Positions 9,901 through 16,701 of a stretch of DNA of 64,000 nt are shown here, one piece after another. This DNA is from Acidobacteriota bacterium (GTDB lineage Bacteria > Acidobacteriota > Thermoanaerobaculia > Multivoradales > Multivoraceae), in contig JAJCXN010000008.1 in the NCBI GenBank assembly GCA_029263415.1, forward strand, positions 1 through 64,000, in the 5' to 3' direction. Both the position numbers and the translations under genes were made by a program. Position 1 is the first letter of the stretch; each line of letters opens with the position of its first letter. The notes under the pieces were generated by a model. That model was not told the origin of the DNA and made no database searches. It saw nothing but the letters and a program-made list of their open reading frames with translations.

Positions 9901-10023
9901 GTCCTCGGCCGCTTGAAGCTTGAGCCGCTTCTCTTGTGTCGTTCGATCGGCGTCCGCGAGCTCGTGGAACAGCTGCTCTGCAGCGCGGAACTGCACAGGA
10001 GAAAGAGTGATTGATGTGCTCAT
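6979..10023 (-). CDS. Transmembrane serine/threonine protein kinase with TPR repeats
   Basis: A 1014-residue Hanks-type kinase. The kinase domain spans about 88-440: glycine loop LGEGGMGQVFEA (98-109), catalytic Lys122 (VALKLIRGG), VIHRDLKPSN with Asp215, and VIDFGIAK with Asp277. Between HRD and DFG there is an unusual insert of about 45 residues (225-270) rich in Ser, Glu and Lys. A single membrane helix near 480 (AGVLAAALLAAAVTAGL) separates the cytoplasmic kinase from a C-terminal region of tandem TPRs (e.g. GGAYNNLGTVLRQQGRYDEA). It lies 12 bases downstream of the ECF sigma gene and is probably co-transcribed. In such pairs the kinase is thought to regulate the sigma factor by phosphorylation; that role here is inference. 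Confidence 0.9.
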   Translation of the reverse strand: MSTSITLSPVQFRAAEQLFHELADADRTTQEKRLKLQAAEDVAVADEVLRMLKREREAESGGAGVEGVEGLAARVAAVRKESAEVPEQIGRYRLGRMLGEGGMGQVFEATQEEPLRRTVALKLIRGGLSNAAAIARFEAEQQALAVMDHPNIARVLDADIHEDGRPYFVMELVRGVSITHYCDQHRLGIKDRIHLFLAVLDAVQHAHQKGVIHRDLKPSNILVAESPAASSEAKTAGLQDPATESEEQTPSRGAGSKGYSNKGRSSRDVGTVKVIDFGIAKAIEEPLLAESQATRVGDLVGTPEYMSPEQASLGAIDVDVRSDIYSLGLVLYELLTGGLPISRRELRAAGFDEMRRMIREQEATRPSEKVATALQGSARSVTLPAPPVGEAGEAGDGTDSAAAQRGLEVDALARRLRGDLDWVLLKALGKDRKRRYQSAVEFAADLHRHLNDEPVSAGPPTLRYRAQKFARRNRAGVLAAALLAAAVTAGLIGTTYGLLSARSSGREAEAQRQTAERTVRFMGDLFKAADPRERAGRDITVNEVLDRGAESIDALEDEHATQLRLLALFGDIYRAQGRYDESEALLRRVMGFDPPPGSLDVEQLHRQRLLAAARLGGLLRNRGELAAAETVLREQLASNEGAIGPTDQAVGGAYNNLGTVLRQQGRYDEARAAYQRALDAATVNENPPHAGVATVLNNLGSIALYLGEEERAADLIQQSITIFETFLPEGHPNFMVLNQNLGVLQRRMGRQHAALEASAKAITVGRLALGNEHPSLADALQNQGWIQLNLGDLVGAEASFREGLEILENSVGGDTVPATRIRGPLARCLWLQGRVAEAEEQFRLALLSADKMSVADQGGTLNYQRDLATLLRWQGRTQEAIDLTDDLLLSTQQLGSSVVGAESQQGLAWLQRALQQEGRGLSADALVSFERALEAAGCTEVTSCSLDSPESLITRASFYAQRGEVDRALAALEFYFQRDESRVSAMDDADLEPLFGNVQFEAIRERWRTTVLER

Positions 10024-10035
10024 TGGTGTAATGGC

Positions 10036-10689
10036 CTAGCGCTGCGGTAAACGCGCAGCCAGCCAATGGCGTGCAAACCGCCAGTCACGCTCTACAGTAG
10101 AAAGAGACGCTCCGAGTACTTGAGCAATCTCCGGCATCTCCAGACCCCAGAAGACGCGTAGCCGCACCACCTCGGCCTTGCGCTGGTCGTGCTTTTCAAG
10201 CTTGGCCAAGATCGGCGGCAACTCATCGACTTCAATCTCTGGATCACTGCCGACCGAGCCCACGTGGGACAGCGTGACACGAACCAAGTGACCTCCTCGC
10301 TTCTTCGCACGACGCGCCCGCTGGTAGTCCTGAAGAACGCGGATCATGACTTTCGTTGCGAATGAGTAGAAATGCCGCCGGTTGGCGAAATCGCGCGGGG
10401 CGTTGAGCAACTTGAGCAGCGTGTCGTGAACCAGCGCCTGCGGCTCAAGCGTTAGGTCCCCGCGCATCGGGCCATGCTGCGCACGCATCTGCTGTTTCGC
10501 GACCTGCTCCAAGCGAGCGTAAACCGCTGCGAGCAGGTCGTCGGTCGCTGTGCTGTCGCCCGCGGCGGCTCGACGAAGAAGCACGGTGATGTCACCTTCT
10601 ACATCGGCCGCAGGCTCGGCGAGATCAGGCTCCCCCTCGTTGAGGAGGTCAAGCGATGGACTGGTCGGTCCTGTGGGCGGTATGGCCAT
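10036..10689 (-). CDS. ECF-type RNA polymerase sigma factor (ECF_ACIDO-like)
   Basis: A 217-residue sigma factor of the extracytoplasmic-function group. The sigma-2 region contains RRHFYSFATKVMIRVLQDYQR and the sigma-4 helix-turn-helix is EMPEIAQVLGASLSTVERDW followed by RFARHWLAARL. The signature LEPQALVHDTLLKLLN and the 'RR..F...A...MR..L.D..R' pattern are typical of the TIGR02999 'ECF_ACIDO' type, which is commonly encoded beside a TPR kinase, as here. The kinase gene follows after 12 bases. No anti-sigma factor is visible nearby, so control may come from the kinase. Start at 10689 is the first ATG of the homologous frame. Confidence 0.88.
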   Translation of the reverse strand: MAIPPTGPTSPSLDLLNEGEPDLAEPAADVEGDITVLLRRAAAGDSTATDDLLAAVYARLEQVAKQQMRAQHGPMRGDLTLEPQALVHDTLLKLLNAPRDFANRRHFYSFATKVMIRVLQDYQRARRAKKRGGHLVRVTLSHVGSVGSDPEIEVDELPPILAKLEKHDQRKAEVVRLRVFWGLEMPEIAQVLGASLSTVERDWRFARHWLAARLPQR

Positions 10690-10927
10690 GAAGACCAGAG
10701 CTTAGTGCAACCCCGAGCCGCAAGCAGCTTGAGTGATCGTGGAGTTGGTTCCAGGGCCCCAAAGAGCATGCCTTGCGAAGGCTGAGGGATAACTCTCGGT
10801 TGCAGTCAACATTGCTTTCTTCGTTTCGGATAAGAGGGTGTTCCAAGCAGAAACTACCCGCTGACCGAAGCGGAGACAGGCGGTCGAGTGAGGCGGCAGG
10901 ATCGCACTACCGAGCCGACTCTGACTG

Positions 10928-11325
10928 TCATCTTCTCGGTGTAGTAGAAGACCCCGACCCCTCTCTTGCCCCCTCTACTCGGACCCCCTCTACTCGGACC
11001 TGGGGAAAGACAATGTGAACCAAGTGCTTTGGCCTAGAGCTACGGGGAGGAATCCAGGTACGGGCTGTTATGCGTTCTGGCCGGAGATCAACGGGTATCG
11101 ACCTTGGGTTCTCAATCGAAGCCAAGCTGAGGTCTACATCGAGATCGGGCCAGTGAAGGTGCCGGGCACCAGCTTGTTCGACCTTCAATATCGACTCAAC
11201 CGTCGCGCTCTTGAACCATGGGAAGTCGGCGAAAGGCAAGAAAAGTCCCGCTCCTCAAGCAGCACCCAGAATCCGTGCTGAGAGATGTTGATGACCTCAA
11301 CGGCCGAAGTGATGGTTCCAGGCAT
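10928..11325 (-). pseudogene. DUF2442 protein, frameshifted (antitoxin-like partner of DUF4160)
   Basis: Two minus-strand frames together give one DUF2442 protein. The first encodes ITSAVEVINISQHGFWVLLE (start ATG near 11325). The second, from about 11239, encodes FADFPWFKSATVESILKVEQ and HLHWPDLDVDLSL, the family's signature. The join falls at the A4/T4 run 11241-11244, where adding one base restores EERDFFLPFADFPWF. The C terminus runs longer than usual, through the 15-bp repeats at 10969-10998. DUF2442 and DUF4160 genes are frequent neighbours and are predicted to form toxin-antitoxin-like pairs; function is unproven. The start overlaps the DUF4160 gene by about 29 bases, suggesting an operon. 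This could be a pseudogene or a sequencing error. Confidence 0.65.
10969..10998. repeat. 15-bp direct tandem repeat, two perfect copies
   Basis: CCCCCTCTACTCGGA is repeated exactly at 10969-10983 and 10984-10998. It falls in the extended C-terminal coding part of the DUF2442 frame, giving a repeated VRVEG pentapeptide. Confidence 0.9.
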
Positions 11326-11527
11326 CTCGAATTTCCTGTTCGTGTTCATGCACCAGCTCAAGGATCCGCTGTTCATCCTTTCCACTGAAACCACTGAAAC
11401 CAGTGCTTCTTGCCAACTCTATCGTGGGCTCAACCCAGCACTTTGCTTCGCCATCTCCAGACAGTACATGGACATGGAGCGGTGGGGCATCGGTTGGCAA
11501 GTAGTCCGTAGCTACGGATGCGTGCAA
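11297..11527 (-). CDS. DUF4160-like protein, N-terminally short
   Basis: A 76-residue protein with the DUF4160 core: PPLHVHVLSGDGEAKCWVEP, then IELARSTGFSG and the helix RILELVHEHEQEIRDAWNHHFG. Members are small and usually encoded upstream of a DUF2442 gene, as seen here with a 29-base overlap. The usual N-terminal beta strand before the PPH motif is not clear; the frame begins at a TTG (11527) and continues open upstream without a better start. It may be truncated or start further upstream. It is divergent from the Xre-RES module. A toxin-like role is a prediction from gene pairing only. Confidence 0.6.
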   Translation of the reverse strand: MHASVATDYLPTDAPPLHVHVLSGDGEAKCWVEPTIELARSTGFSGFSGKDEQRILELVHEHEQEIRDAWNHHFGR

Positions 11528-11693
11528 AGCCTCAAAGGCAGGACGTGGCTTACGAAGCGTCTGAGAAACTCGTTCGTGGTCAGCCGGAGACGGAGGATCC
11601 GAGATTCGAGCGGGACCCGGGCAAATCAGCCAGCAGGATCATCAGTCCGAATCCGCACTCACTTACCGAATCGTACTGATGTAGACTATCTTC

Positions 11694-12113
11694 ATGTCCA
11701 ACACGGCCTACGACTACAAGCCCACCGCCACACATCAAGGCCTGCACCTAGACGCTGCAGCTTCGAGCGCTGCGTTGAAAGCATTCTTCCGCATCAGTGA
11801 ACTCTGGGGCCTAAGTGCTGAACAGGCCCGTATCCTGCTGGGACAGCCGGGCCGTTCAACGTTCTTCAAGTGGAAGAAGGGCGGCGCCAGCACCCTGCCC
11901 TACGACACCTTGCGTCGCATCAGCTATGTGCTCGGCATCTTCAGATCCTTAGAGATCATCTTCGGCAACGCAGCGCAGGGCGACGCTTGGATCAGCAAGC
12001 CAAACGCCAGCTTTGGTGGCCGAAGCGCCCTTGAGCACATGCTGGGCGGCGACGTGACCGACCTCGCTGCGGTCCGGCGGATGCTTGACGCTACCCGCGG
12101 CGCTGGCCTCTAG
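11694..12113 (+). CDS. Xre-type antitoxin of an Xre-RES module (ParS/MbcA-like)
   Basis: A 139-residue protein. The N-terminal half contains a helix-turn-helix around LSAEQARILLGQPGRSTFFK and KWKKGG. The C-terminal half has the toxin-binding (DUF2384) pattern: LRRISYVLGIFRSLEIIFG, the ISKPNASFGGRSALEHMLGG segment, and DLAAVRRMLDATRG. The gene directly downstream encodes a RES-domain protein, the classical partner, so it should act both as autorepressor and as an inhibitor that covers the toxin's active site. ATG at 11694 is the first start of the frame. The two genes are separated by about 40 bases if the toxin starts at 12154, or overlap if a TTG at 12085 is used. Confidence 0.87.
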   Translation: MSNTAYDYKPTATHQGLHLDAAASSAALKAFFRISELWGLSAEQARILLGQPGRSTFFKWKKGGASTLPYDTLRRISYVLGIFRSLEIIFGNAAQGDAWISKPNASFGGRSALEHMLGGDVTDLAAVRRMLDATRGAGL

Positions 12114-12153
12114 GCCTCGGTCACTCCTGCGCCGCACCGTAAACGCCTCTTCG

Positions 12154-12918
12154 ATGTCCACGGCCAGACTCGAATCGCTCGCCAAGCGAACACCACAGTC
12201 GCGGGTTGTGTGGTCCAAGACGGTGCGCATCCTGCCCACCCGGTTCCCCCCCGTCGCCTTGTTCGAGCGCATCGCAGACCCCGCCGAATGGGAGCTGCTG
12301 ATTGCAGTTGAAGCGCTCACCAACGAACGGATCAGAGACCAGGCTGGCGATATCAGTCTGGTAGCGGTAGAGGACCGCGTGTCAGGACCCGGAGCGAGCT
12401 GGGTCATGGGAGCATTCACACATATCGGTCATCCGTCTCGCTTTGGCGACGGATCCTTTGGGATCTATTACACCGCCCAAGATGAACGATGCGCAATTGC
12501 AGAGACATGCTTTCACTGGGCAAGCTTCCTCCAAGCGACCAAGGAAGGACCAACAGATCTCGATATGCGAACGTTGGTCGCAAGGCTCGATTCCACTCTC
12601 TTCGACTTGAGAGGCCAGCTGCGGCGCTTCTCCACGCTCTATCAAGCGGACGACTGCACCGCATCCCAAGAGTTCGGGCAGTTGCTCCGCGAGCAAGGCG
12701 CTAATGGCATTGTCTACGACAGCGTTCGCCTTCAAGGTGGGCGATGCGCCGCACTCTTCAAGGCCGGTGCGATCAAGCAACTACCGGTCGGTGACCGTAT
12801 GCTTCGCTACCACTGGGACGGACAGCGCTTCGATCGCATCTTTGACTACCAGAGGGAACTCTGGTCGCCACCGCCGGCATCGGCATCGGCATCGGCATCG
12901 GCATCGGCATCAATCTAG
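12154..12918 (+). CDS. RES-domain toxin (NAD+-degrading, ParT/MbcT-like)
   Basis: A 254-residue RES protein. Visible family features are RILPTRFPPVALFERIADP, the block EDRVSGPGASWVMGAFTH, then RFGDGSFGIYYTAQ and the conserved AIAETCFH, and near the C terminus GIVYDSVRLQGGRCAALF. RES toxins of Xre-RES modules deplete cellular NAD+ or ADP-ribosylate targets; which applies here is unknown. ATG at 12154 is preferred; the frame is open back to TTG 12085 inside the antitoxin gene. The C terminus ends in a run of Ala-Ser dipeptides encoded by a hexanucleotide repeat, absent from usual family members. The last 9 bases overlap the end of the convergent lyase gene. Confidence 0.87.
   Translation: MSTARLESLAKRTPQSRVVWSKTVRILPTRFPPVALFERIADPAEWELLIAVEALTNERIRDQAGDISLVAVEDRVSGPGASWVMGAFTHIGHPSRFGDGSFGIYYTAQDERCAIAETCFHWASFLQATKEGPTDLDMRTLVARLDSTLFDLRGQLRRFSTLYQADDCTASQEFGQLLREQGANGIVYDSVRLQGGRCAALFKAGAIKQLPVGDRMLRYHWDGQRFDRIFDYQRELWSPPPASASASASASASI
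12876..12911. repeat. Hexanucleotide repeat (GGCATC)6 at the toxin 3' end
   Basis: Six uninterrupted copies of GGCATC encode the Ala-Ser tail of the RES toxin and stop right at its termination codon. The unit is a multiple of three, so changes in copy number would alter tail length but not frame. Confidence 0.95.
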
Positions 12919-13935
12919 TGCGTCACGATTCCGTTGATAGAGCTCGGAGCGGGTCCCGGAAGCGAGGACTCGGCTAGCCATCGGCTTGCCCAAAAAGGCC
13001 TCGATCTCTCGCGAGACCGCGCGCACTCGATCCAGGTCCACTCCATGCTCAATGCTCAGTTCATCGCACAGATTGACAAAGTCTTCGGTCGCTATGTTGC
13101 CCGAGGCTCCCTTGATCAATGGGCAGCCACCCAAACCGCCGAGTGACACATCGAAGGTATCGATCCCAAGTTCAAGTGCAGACACCGCGTTCGTAATACC
13201 GAGTCCGCGTGTGTCATGCAAGTGCATCCGCAAGGCCATCGTCGGCAGAGCGTCGCGCACAGCACTGATCACTCGTCTGACCAGAACAGGATGTCCAAGC
13301 CCGGCTGAATCGGCCAGCCCAATTTCGTCAGCGCCTGTGTCGGCCACCTGGCGCGCGAAGGCGACCAGATCTGCGTCCGACTTCTGCCCCTCGAACGGAC
13401 AACCAAACGTTGCAGCCATGGTTGCCGTCACCGGCACCGCATCCCCAACAGACTTAGCCAACTCGACGATCTGACGCAGTGCATTGAGCGACTCCTGGCA
13501 ACTCAAACCCACATTACGCTGGTTGTAGCTCTCGGTCACGCAGATCACCAGGTGTAGCCCGTCGACCCCTGCAGCAAGAGCGCGCTCGGCACCCCGCACG
13601 TTGGGCACCAAAGCCGTGTAACGAGTCCCCGAGCGCCGACTGATCTGCCTCATGACCTCGTCTGCGTCGCGCATCTGAGGAACCACTCTGGGGTGCACAA
13701 ACGACACCGCTTCGATGTTCTCGATCCCACTGGCAGCAAGTGCCTGGATCGAACGCACCTTCAGTTCAGTCGGGATGAATGCTTGTTCCATTTGAAAGCC
13801 ATCGCGCGGTCCGACCTCTACGACGTGCACACGCTTTGGGCACGGCTCGATCTGGGCCGACTGGATCTGGGCCGACTGGATCTGGGCCGGCTGGATCTGG
13901 GCCGGCTGTTCATGCGCGTTAGTCCTGTGTTGCAT
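12910..13935 (-). CDS. Hydroxymethylglutaryl-CoA lyase-like enzyme
   Basis: A 341-residue HMGL-type TIM-barrel lyase. After a 33-residue extension the fold begins KRVHVVEVGPRDGFQME with the catalytic Arg-Asp (GPRDG); metal-binding histidines are in RMHLHDTRG; and the active-site loop GGLGGCPLIKGASGNIATED carries the conserved Cys. Such enzymes cleave HMG-CoA (leucine or mevalonate breakdown) or related 3-hydroxy-3-methylacyl-CoA thioesters such as citramalyl-CoA. The next gene upstream in the same direction is a CaiB-type CoA transferase, which suggests a small CoA-thioester degradation unit. ATG 13935 is preferred because GGGAGGAGG lies 8 bases upstream. The N-terminal extension is a pentapeptide repeat (AQIQP/S) encoded by 15-bp tandem repeats. 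Confidence 0.85.
   Translation of the reverse strand: MQHRTNAHEQPAQIQPAQIQSAQIQSAQIEPCPKRVHVVEVGPRDGFQMEQAFIPTELKVRSIQALAASGIENIEAVSFVHPRVVPQMRDADEVMRQISRRSGTRYTALVPNVRGAERALAAGVDGLHLVICVTESYNQRNVGLSCQESLNALRQIVELAKSVGDAVPVTATMAATFGCPFEGQKSDADLVAFARQVADTGADEIGLADSAGLGHPVLVRRVISAVRDALPTMALRMHLHDTRGLGITNAVSALELGIDTFDVSLGGLGGCPLIKGASGNIATEDFVNLCDELSIEHGVDLDRVRAVSREIEAFLGKPMASRVLASGTRSELYQRNRDALD
13846..13905. repeat. 15-bp tandem repeat, four copies, in the lyase N terminus
   Basis: Four copies of CTGGATCTGGGCCGA/G (first copy CTC instead of CTG) encode a repeated Ala-Gln-Ile-Gln-Pro/Ser on the minus strand, just before the conserved start of the lyase domain. Confidence 0.95.
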
Positions 13936-14054
13936 CACTGCTGCCTCCTCCCACTACTTGAAGATCAAGCCGGCTCAACTCTTCTCGAAGGGCGTCCGTT
14001 GGTTCTGTGTTCGGCATCCCCACCCAACACTACATCTCATCAGAAGTGGGACCG

Positions 14055-15254
14055 TCAGATCGCACCCGACGCTTCAAGCGCTTCGATCTGTTCGATCGAC
14101 AGCCCAAGCTCTTCAAAGACCTCGCGGTTGTGGGCGCCCACCTTTGGGCCAGGCCAATCCGTTCGCCCTGGAGTGTTCACAAGCTTGGGGAGGATCGCGG
14201 GAATCTTCAGCGGCTCGCCGCCAACCTCGACCTCTTCGAACAGCTCACGGGCCTGGTACTGCGGATCCGTCATCATCTCGCGCACGCTATAGATCGGACC
14301 ACACGGCACCTGTGCCTCTTGCAGTTTCGCAAGCACCTCATCGAGAGTCAGAGTGGCGGTCCACTCGGACAACGCGTCGTCGATCTCTTGTTCGTGAATC
14401 ACTCGATTCGCATTACCCGCGAAGCGCTCACTCTCCGCCATCTCGGGCCGATCTGCCGCGCGCATGAGTCGTTGATAGATGGATTCACCGTTGCCACCGA
14501 TGATCACGTACTTGCCGTCTTTGCACTGATACGTGTTGGTCGGCACGATTCCGGTGATGGTAGATCCCGAAGGTTCTCGCACCACACCAGCGCCGTCGTA
14601 CTCGGGCACCACCGCTTCCATCAGGTTGTACACCGACTCAAAGAGACCGATGTCGATGTCCTGACCGGCGTTGCCCCGATCGTTCTTCTTCTCGAGCAGC
14701 GCCAGGACCACACCGAACGCCGCATGCAAACCGGTCAGCGAATCACCCAGTGACAGGTTAGGTCGAACTGGCCTCTCGCCGGGAGCCCCATTGACGTAGC
14801 GCAAGCCCCCGAAGCCCTCACACACCGAGGCATAGCCGGGCTGATGAGCCAGAGGACCCGTTTGGCCGTAGCCGGAAATGCGCGCGACGATGAGGTCCGG
14901 GTTGGTCTCCCGTAACTGCTCAGGCCCCAAACCCCATTTCTCGAGAGTGCCGGGCCTGAAGTTCTCGAGCAGCACATCGGCACTGTCGATCAACTGGCGG
15001 GCAACAGCACAGCCGTCATCATCCTTGAGATTGAGAGTGACGCACTTCTTGTTGCGACCGAGGCTTGGCCACCATAGTGACTCGCCATCGCGGGTGACAC
15101 GCCAAGAGCGGATCGGGTCTCCCGCCTGCGCTTCGACCTTGATCACCTCGGCCCCGAAGTAGCCCAGCAAGGTCCCACAGAAGGGACCAGCCAAGAGCTG
15201 GCCCATCTCAATAACACGGATACCGTCGAGCGGCCTTGGTCGGTTGTCAGTCAT
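14055..15254 (-). CDS. CaiB/BaiF (family III) CoA transferase
   Basis: A 399-residue family III CoA transferase. Features: LDGIRVIEMGQLLAGPFCG at the start, GAEVIKVEAQAGDPIRSWR, the Asn/Arg cluster SLGRNKKCVTLNLK, and the catalytic aspartate Asp171 in NLSLGDSLTGLHAAFG. These enzymes move CoA between carboxylic acids through an aspartyl-CoA anhydride. The lyase gene follows about 120 bp downstream in the same direction, so the transferase may load the acid that the lyase then cleaves, similar in logic to itaconate or leucine catabolism (inference). The start at 15254 (MTDNRPRPLDG) is chosen by homology; an in-frame upstream extension lacks conservation. Confidence 0.88.
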   Translation of the reverse strand: MTDNRPRPLDGIRVIEMGQLLAGPFCGTLLGYFGAEVIKVEAQAGDPIRSWRVTRDGESLWWPSLGRNKKCVTLNLKDDDGCAVARQLIDSADVLLENFRPGTLEKWGLGPEQLRETNPDLIVARISGYGQTGPLAHQPGYASVCEGFGGLRYVNGAPGERPVRPNLSLGDSLTGLHAAFGVVLALLEKKNDRGNAGQDIDIGLFESVYNLMEAVVPEYDGAGVVREPSGSTITGIVPTNTYQCKDGKYVIIGGNGESIYQRLMRAADRPEMAESERFAGNANRVIHEQEIDDALSEWTATLTLDEVLAKLQEAQVPCGPIYSVREMMTDPQYQARELFEEVEVGGEPLKIPAILPKLVNTPGRTDWPGPKVGAHNREVFEELGLSIEQIEALEASGAI

Positions 15255-15370
15255 CGTCGAAGGTCGTCCTGCGTTTGTTTTGATGGTCGGCCCTGGATCG
15301 AGCAACTGCGTTGGGCAGTTCGGGCTGGGTCTGCCAAGTTCGTCAAAGCCAGGGCTGGTGCACCCTCAGC

Positions 15371-15418
15371 CAAGCGCCAGGCCAAGCGCCAACCCAAGCG
15401 CCAACCCAAGCGCAGCCA
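15371..15418. repeat. 12-bp tandem repeat, about four copies
   Basis: CAAGCGCCAACC is repeated four times with small changes (first copy ends AGGC, last is truncated to CAAGCGCAGCC) in the gap between the CoA transferase and the DinB-like gene. No gene is seen there. Confidence 0.9.
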
Positions 15419-15474
15419 ACACTATCCACGCCCCACAGCTATCCGCTACTGAGGGTACTGGCTTGAGCCAGACC

Positions 15475-16122
15475 TTACTGAGACGGGTAGCCTTCCGTCT
15501 CCATCACTTCGATCATCTGCCGTGAGTGCCTCACCGTATGTAGTGGCACATAGAGCACCCACTGATAGGCATTCAGCGTGTTAAAGACCGGGAAGGGGTG
15601 TTCGGTGGTGTGTGCCTTGAGCGGCTGCTCGGTGTTGAGCGCGAACTCTTCGATCTCGTCATACAGCCGAGTGAAACGCTCGATGATCGACTGTCGCGAT
15701 GGCTCGCCGCTAGGCCTGATCTCCATCGGAGCACTAGCACCTCCAGCTCCCATCGGTCGTCGGTTGGGCATGACCGTCAGTAAAAGGTCGGCCTTGCCCT
15801 TGGTCTTTTCACGCCACTCAGGGTTCGCAGGTGCCTCAAGCGCCTGCTTGGCCGCTGCAAACAAAGCCTCGTTCGACCGCAGAATGTGCTCGGCACACTC
15901 GCCTACTGACCAACGCTCAGGATTGGGTTTCCACTTCCACTGAGCATCGTTGGTGCCGGCGATGAGCCCTAGATACTGCTCGCGGGAAGTGTCCATCAAC
16001 TCAAGCAGCTGTGTTCGTTCCTCGGTGGTCACTTGTGCATCGTCCATGGCGAACGCACTCACTGCGGTGCTGCAGAGTGCTGAAAAGCACAGTGCTCCGA
16101 GGAAGAATCTCTGAATGAACAT
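15475..16122 (-). CDS. Exported DinB-like (DinB/YfiT superfamily) protein
   Basis: A 215-residue protein with a signal peptide (MFIQRFFLGALCFSALCSTA, then VSAFA) and a DinB-type four-helix bundle: ERTQLLELMDTSREQYLGLI, NPERWSVGECAEHILRSNEA and a C-terminal VPLHTVRHSRQMIEVM. The histidines in CAEHI and HTVRH are in the positions of the family's metal triad. DinB-like proteins are often thiol-dependent metalloenzymes, but exported ones have no assigned role. Start 16122 is supported by CGGAGAC upstream. Monocistronic. Confidence 0.82.
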   Translation of the reverse strand: MFIQRFFLGALCFSALCSTAVSAFAMDDAQVTTEERTQLLELMDTSREQYLGLIAGTNDAQWKWKPNPERWSVGECAEHILRSNEALFAAAKQALEAPANPEWREKTKGKADLLLTVMPNRRPMGAGGASAPMEIRPSGEPSRQSIIERFTRLYDEIEEFALNTEQPLKAHTTEHPFPVFNTLNAYQWVLYVPLHTVRHSRQMIEVMETEGYPSQ

Positions 16123-16240
16123 CGGCCGTCTCCGGGTTGGTGGCAAGTTGGTGCAAGAGGATGAGTCAGGTTAAACCACAGCCTATCGCCACTCGCTTCG
16201 ACGACTCCAGCGAGCACCAGCCAGCCGGCCGAAATGCTTA

Positions 16241-16259
16241 CCCCCTAAGATAGGGTAGA
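16241..16259. promoter_or_regulatory. Palindrome upstream of the nucleotidyltransferase module
   Basis: CCCTA-AGA-TAGGG (16244-16256) sits within a longer, near-symmetric TACCCCCTAAGATAGGGTA, ending only 4-7 bases before the ATG at 16263. Its position suggests an autoregulatory operator of the module, as is common for toxin-antitoxin pairs. It overlaps where a Shine-Dalgarno would be, so repression of translation is also possible. Function is inference. Confidence 0.4.
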
Positions 16260-16262
16260 GAG

Positions 16263-16697
16263 ATGAAACTACCCCCAGACATCCGGGCCCGCTTCAGAGA
16301 ATTCGGCAGGACCGGTGGGGTGGCCCGCGCCGCCAAGACCAGCCCGGAACGCCGACAAGCAATTGCACGCAAGGCAGCATTCAACCGTTGGACGCAGGCG
16401 CGTTTCGGCTCCACTAGCTTCGCGGCAATCGGCCTACCCGGCGGCGACCTGGTGGACGCAGGACTCGAGGACCTGGCCAATGGCCAAGTCAGTTTGGCGA
16501 GTCTGCTGGTGTCGCTTGCCGCTCCAAGACTTCGCCGTGAAGGGGTGCCCGTCACCGTGACGGATGACGATCCGGATCACAGGCTTTATGCGATGCTCTC
16601 GCAAACCGAAGGCGACCTAGCGCATGCCCGCTACAACGCATATCGCCAACGGATTGTGTCCTTCGCCAACGCTTGCTCAAGCGCTCGGATCGACTAG
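16263..16697 (+). CDS. Antitoxin-like partner of a DUF6036-type nucleotidyltransferase
   Basis: A 144-residue protein. Residues 13-45 carry the motif GRTGGVARAAKTSPERRQAI and ARKAAFNRW, a basic helical segment shared by several small antitoxin-like proteins. The middle reads GLPGGDLVDAGLEDLANGQV and SLLVSLAAPRLRREGVP, and the end is DLAHARYNAYRQRIVSFANA. I recall this protein as a recurrent partner of small nucleotidyltransferases in unrelated genomes, but it has no name I can give. It ends 4 bases before the nucleotidyltransferase start. Nucleic-acid binding or toxin neutralisation is inferred from the pairing and from the palindrome just upstream. Confidence 0.65.
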   Translation: MKLPPDIRARFREFGRTGGVARAAKTSPERRQAIARKAAFNRWTQARFGSTSFAAIGLPGGDLVDAGLEDLANGQVSLASLLVSLAAPRLRREGVPVTVTDDDPDHRLYAMLSQTEGDLAHARYNAYRQRIVSFANACSSARID

Positions 16698-16701
16698 GCC
16701 C

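Noticed and set aside
11225-11260. Programmed frameshift in DUF2442
   Set aside because: No slippery heptamer with a following hairpin is evident, and similar one-base losses occur in three unrelated genes, which favours error or decay.
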